A DNA stretch of 64,000 nucleotides from Thereva unica (Eukaryota; Arthropoda; Insecta; Diptera; Therevidae), in assembly GCA_949987705.1 (NCBI GenBank), contig OX465282.1, positions 87,594,070 to 87,658,069 of the forward strand. The letters run 5' to 3'. Positions within the stretch are counted from its first letter, which is position 1. Each line of letters starts with the position of its first letter. Made by a program: the position numbers and the translations under genes. The notes beneath the pieces were generated by a model. The model did no database searches. It saw only the letters and a list, made by a program, of their open reading frames with translations, and was not told where the DNA came from. Positions 61,991 to 64,000 of the stretch are shown one piece after another.

Positions 61991-64000
61991 CACTAGAAGA
62001 TGAGGGTAATAAATTACAACAGACAGGATTTATTCCCTAGTTTGAACCTTCTGTAAAATATAGTTATCGCTTACAATTACTCTACGATATCATCTTTTCG
62101 ATACATTTATAAAATACCAAGGATTTCAAATATTGAAGCTGATTAAAAGAGACTATGGTATATATTTTTCAAATTTATTATCTTCTAACATAATTCCAAT
62201 TTTCAATTTTTAACCTAAAAATAGTTTCACCATTATAATTCCTCACATACATCGACCAGGTAAGAAAACAATTTCTCAACCCAAGGTAAAACTACAAATA
62301 GACATTTTGACACAATCAACCATAACATGATAAAAACCCACGTCTATCCTCACATTATGATGCGAAACGAAATTTCCCTTATTCGCCCATACTAGAGTCT
62401 TACAGCAAAAAAAAAAAATAAATAAAAACAAGTCTACTCAGGGGTAAAAGCAGCATCCTTGAAAATAATAAATTGACAGGTGAGCAGCAGCATCGCGTAC
62501 ATTATCGAAAATGAAGGAAATTTGATAAATCGAACTGGAAGAACACTTTCAAAACTCATTGATTGCTTTCGAAAGAAAATTACGTTCAACATTTCTTAGG
62601 GAGGACGCGTGACAATGTGCCTTAATCCTTACGAAAATAACTTTTCTTTTTACTTTTTTGTGTTGCCCTTTTTGCCTTCTTTATGTTTCTCGAAGAATTA
62701 TAGGGAGTTGTTCTCCTTGAACTTTGCACGATTTTAGAAATTCATCCTTATTAAGAATTTATCAAGGTTAATAACCTGAATTGCTCCAAGTCTATATAGA
62801 TCCTTGATATAAACCAGAAGGCATCCTGTGCGGGGCCTGATCGAATAATAAATCGGCTCACGCCTCAGGACTATTAAATAAAACGAGGATAGACGCCTAA
62901 AATCCGCATGGTCGTCGTAGGCTCTGCTCGTTTTTTTTGGGAAGAAGGCAACAAAAAAAATTAAGGAAAAACTTTCCTGCAGTCCTAATGGCGTCTGCAG
63001 TTAATTGTACATCCTGAATCCTGGAAGCAATTTTCATTAATAAGGTTGGATGACAGCATTATAACCCAGGGACCATCGGAGCCCCCATAATGGCTATTAT
63101 GGCGCTGTCTGTGGATCTTGGTAGGGATGCTGTGTTAGCCATAAAACGTCCTGCCGAGGGGTGAACACCGCCGCTAATAAACGTAATTAAAAGACAGAAA
63201 ACCTAATTGAGTTGCATTATTGACAAACAACCATGGACAATATAGACCCCTGCAAATATCGCACTCATATGGGTTATCATATAACCTCAAATGGCATTTG
63301 ATAATGTCAGCTCGCACAAAGGCCCGACCTTTCATGGGGGTTTTTCCACATTTTCAACCAGATTGAAATTAAGACATCTCGACCAGTATATACAGCAACT
63401 AAAGGCCATCAAATTAGCGGAAATATTGTCATTGACGGCATGTTTTCTATTATAGCGGTGTAATTAAAATGTTACGGCCAGCAATGAAAATTTTAGGGTC
63501 CTTAATGCCTAGAATAGTTTAGTGGTGATTACAGTAAATGAATTACCTTCCCTCCTTCCACTTTGTCGTAAAAGTTTTGATTGAAATATATAAGGCCAAG
63601 GTCTAATTTGTGGACTTGCCAAGGATAATTCTATGATGATGTGTATCCTTCAAGATCCTCTCTTAACTCAATGAATAAACCCCCCGAAATTCTTGAATTT
63701 ATTTAGTTTGAAAGTTTCAAGGATATTTTACTTAAAGAACCCCACCGTAGGCTAAAACGGTACATCTTAAGATATGATTTATGTTGCGGTTTTCTAGGTT
63801 ATGTGGGTTCGTTCAAAAATTTCCAACCCAACCAGATAAGTACTAATACTTTTAATGTATAGGCGTGGTGGGTGTTTTTTTTAACTCTCTCGGCAATTAC
63901 TTGTTAGAATATAATTTAATCAATTCTTGGAATTTGGGGTTAGTAACACTGTTCGGAGCTTAGTCTGTACTGTACATGCTTCAAAAATTAAAATATAATT
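61991..64000. other. Probably single-copy non-coding DNA
   Basis: No transposon signature over 2 kb. The stretch 62470-63500 has mixed composition with conserved-looking blocks (for example around 63050-63330) such as host regulatory DNA might have. No open frame over 60 codons occurs, and no splice-bounded exon was recognised. Confidence 0.4.

Overview
This window looks like repeat-rich nuclear DNA from an insect, most likely a fly (inference). It is AT-rich by eye and has no bacterial-style gene packing. Nearly every recognisable reading frame is a decayed piece of an insect-type transposon: APE-endonuclease non-LTR retrotransposons (LINEs), Ty3/gypsy-like LTR elements, hAT transposons and many short inverted-repeat elements. 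I cannot name the species. A large-genome dipteran is plausible, but nothing here proves it. No intact host protein gene is visible. One 64-bp candidate internal exon (46888-46951, + strand) with good splice signals hints that part of the window may be intron of a host gene.

Layout. 1-1.7 kb: a 119-bp tandem repeat, its dispersed parent repeat, and a frameshifted relic of an arthropod protein family. 3.2-4.1 kb: a Harbinger-like inverted-repeat element with TTA target duplications. 4.7-7.0 kb: LINE fragments. 7-9.4 kb: probably single-copy DNA. 9.4-13.7 kb: a motif-rich inverted-repeat element, an RTE-like LINE (minus) and dispersed repeats. 13.7-17.5 kb: probably single-copy DNA. 17.5-25.6 kb: a pile-up of LINE pieces and a gypsy-like element (minus). 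The gypsy-like element is split by an element with AT duplications and by a 3.0-kb hAT that still carries transposase relics. 27.4-32.3 kb: more LINE, GGCCG-rich and inverted-repeat material, plus an unrecognised broken frame. 33.2-36.4 kb: an R1-like LINE split by a 1.8-kb element with Transib-like ends, which itself holds an RTE-like LINE and a small TA-flanked element; a tRNA-derived SINE head follows. 38.3-41.3 kb: LINEs. 43.3-46.5 kb and 55.1-55.9 kb: two inverted copies of one repeat family, one of them carrying a 1.27-kb TA-flanked insertion. 48.2-50.6 kb: a gypsy-like pol relic split by a hAT element. 54.8-55.1 kb: a near-perfect hairpin with arms of about 132 bp. 58.5-61.99 kb: LINEs, a foldback element and the end of a hAT. 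62-64 kb: probably single-copy DNA.

The genes do not form a pathway. The interest lies in the insertion history. At several sites target duplications, and even the restored host reading frame, can be read directly, which gives a relative order of insertions. The clearest single signal is the pair of ends of the element at 33609-35397: heptamer CACAGTG, a 23-bp spacer, an A-rich nonamer position, and a 5-bp duplication CAGCG. This is the architecture of Transib transposons and of V(D)J recombination signals.
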